Assembly: GCA_032622095.1 (NCBI GenBank)
Contig: CP136063.1
Span: 179,779,956-179,843,955, forward strand
Length of the DNA: 64,000 nt
Source of the DNA: Siphonodentalium dalli
Taxonomy: Eukaryota; Mollusca; Scaphopoda; Gadilida; Siphonodentaliidae
Direction: 5' to 3'
The translations under genes and the position numbers were made by a program. Position 1 is the first letter of the stretch, and each line of letters starts with the position of its first letter. Under the pieces are notes generated by a model, which worked only from the letters and a program-made list of their open reading frames with translations, did not search any database and was not told the DNA's origin. Positions 62,046-64,000 of the stretch are shown one piece after another.

Positions 62046-63540
62046 CACAACGGGGACTCTTTAGCCACGTCCCTGTCCAATGGTGTTCTATCCCAATAGT
62101 CATTGGGACCTAAACCAGAACACATATACATCTTTAACAACATCGTTTGGAAACACGTTTTCTGATAGATGCTTGGCATGTAATAACTTGTAGGTCAAAT
62201 GATGGGCGGGGTGAGAATTACACAGGTGTGCGAGGGATAAAACAGGACAACCTGTTTGTGTAACATATAGAAGCAATTAAGATGGAAGAGTACATGCGTT
62301 TTTGTTTTTCGTCTTGGAACTCCGGTCGGCACATTATGGCACCATATAACACAATTGCTATGATTGTCCGATTCGAGGTGTACATATATTTTGAATAGTA
62401 AGCACCCACATAACATACAGATTATGTGCGTTTATTGTGCGTTCGGTATAACATACGAGTTTTCACTCCAACATCAATCCGTTTTCAACTTGTAATTCTC
62501 GGTAGTCATAATAGTGTAACCAGGAGTTGGAAAGGTCGCACGTAATTGGGCCTTTATACTAATGAAAGCTGGCGAAGTGGGAATTAGTTATACAACAACG
62601 TTCGACAGCAATTGAAGTTGTAAAAACAGGAATAAATTATATTTGAAACGATGCAGGTGATTTCTGTGGTGTAGCTCCGATTTGACTGGACGGCCTTCTG
62701 GATTGCGGAATTATATATTGTGCACCATTAGAATATAATTCTGTGAATTTTCTAGTATTCCTTTATAAATTAAGTGTTACACGGACAATCCCGGTTAGAA
62801 AACAATATATATTTATATAAAGAGATCATCCGTGACACCAATTATAAGAGACACTATCTTGCCGAATAGCCGTATATGAACACTAAATTCCAAACATTGT
62901 TTTAAACAACGGTGTACTACTAATTTTATTTTTGGTCATTTAAAACAGTGGTTGACAACAACTCCAAGCTGCTAAGCCATGTTGTTTGGAGCCTGGATGA
63001 ACAGTCATTTGAATCATGATACTAACAAGAACACAAAGAACCACATGACCACTTGCATGGTCAGAGCCGAGTATGTACGATAAACTGATGACATCACCTG
63101 TTTCTTGATGAGGGGACGTTTTAATCCAATACACATGATATCTGATGGTGAATGCACATATAGCATTGTAACTGATGTTCGGTTAGTCAGAGTAATTTCG
63201 AGGATGAGGATTAATTCAATTGCACAATTTAATTAAGATAGTTAATAATGAATGTGATTAAGATGTGGATTGAGTGCATCGATAATGATGTAGATGTCAT
63301 TTTTCTATGACCATTCAATCTAGCTCGGTGTGACTTAATTACTAACTTCCTTGTTCCTGTATGTACAATATAAACGATTGCCACCGGTGGTTGCGATATA
63401 TAGGCATGATATCACAGGACAGCCCAGGTACAAATCAGTTAATATACAATCTGGGATATGTTTCTAAGAAGGTAAGATATACCCGCATATGTTAGGGCAC
63501 TCCTAGCACGAGGAGCGTGACTATATAGAGGGACTCCGAT
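62046..63540. other. no gene supported
   Basis: Short overlapping frames at 62195-62416 and 62940-63134 show no recognisable domain or splice context. Confidence 0.3.
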
Positions 63541-63680
63541 GGGGGGGGGGGGGGGGGGGGTGTCCACTTTCAAATTTCCAAACTCTAAGGAAATCTGGTA
63601 CCTCAAGTTTTCCAACTGTTGGAAATGTCTAACCTGACACTCTATAATGTTGGAAATATTGTTGGAATGTTTCAACTGAT
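63541..63680. repeat. GTTGGAAATTTCCAAC-rich repeat, copy 2 (reverse), with poly-G
   Basis: A G20 tract, then TGTCCACTTTCAAATTTCC and GGTACCTCAAGTTTTCCAAC, which are reverse complements of parts of copy 1. Confidence 0.6.
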
Positions 63681-64000
63681 GTAGAATGGTGGCCATTTCT
63701 TTACAAACTCTTCAGCTGAACTTTTGACTAAAATCAGCAAAACATGCGACACTTATGAAACAAGACATTCCCAATTATATTAGGGGTAGGAGTTGTCTTC
63801 TCTGACAAATCTACTTTGGGACACATTCTGAAGCGGGCAACAAGCAAAATCGGATGCGTCATATAATGACCTCTAACTTGATATATAAAAACCTTTGTTG
63901 TAGGGGGGGGGGGTGCAACCAACTTCTAAAATAGAGGCTTTATGAGAATTGGCACACGGACTAAATCTAATCAAACTATGAGATGAATTTCAACCTATGT
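63681..64000. other. no gene supported; poly-G at 63903
   Basis: Only a G11 tract at 63903-63913 stands out. Confidence 0.3.

Overview
This window looks like AT-rich animal nuclear DNA, most probably from a marine invertebrate. The evidence is spliceosomal exons with GT-AG borders, a 5'-truncated LINE, hAT, Tc1/mariner-like and TTAA-type DNA transposons, foldback elements and a huge intronic satellite. A mollusc or another lophotrochozoan is my guess from the general style of the repeats; no sequence feature proves it. More than half of the window is one satellite.

One conserved gene can be recognised, on the minus strand. It is a TRNAU1AP (SECp43, tRNA-selenocysteine 1-associated protein 1) homologue. 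Exon 1 (57294-57317) encodes M-A-S-I-W-M-G-D. Exon 2 (46973-47070) and exon 3 (44621-44720) complete most of the first RRM, with matching phases and good splice sites. Exon 4 and later exons were not found, so intron 3 must run from 44620 past the left edge of the window, or the gene is broken. A possible divergent first exon starts 176 bp away on the plus strand (57493).

Left part (1-8312): repeat-rich DNA with small hairpins, a pogo-like foldback element (2558-2689), and an 86-bp tandem array (about 2750-2950 and 4721-6046). That array is split by a 1767-bp TIR transposon (2951-4717, TAA duplication) that carries an unrecognised, partly broken coding region. A 43-bp tandem array (6079-6236) is interrupted by a 5'-truncated L1/Tx1-like LINE with a 16-bp target duplication.

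Centre (8313-44604): a 67-bp satellite with 51-bp and 60-bp length variants, roughly 540 monomers. It contains a very large internal duplication (offset about 12.5 kb) and one 1183-bp non-autonomous hAT insertion. The satellite lies in intron 3 of the TRNAU1AP homologue and stops 15 nt from the exon 3 splice donor.

Right part (44605-64000): introns 2 and 1 and the 5' flank of the gene, filled with hAT, pogo-like, Tc1-like and TTAA-type elements, SINE-like repeats, tandem repeats and homopolymer tracts. Several insertions are nested with visible empty sites.
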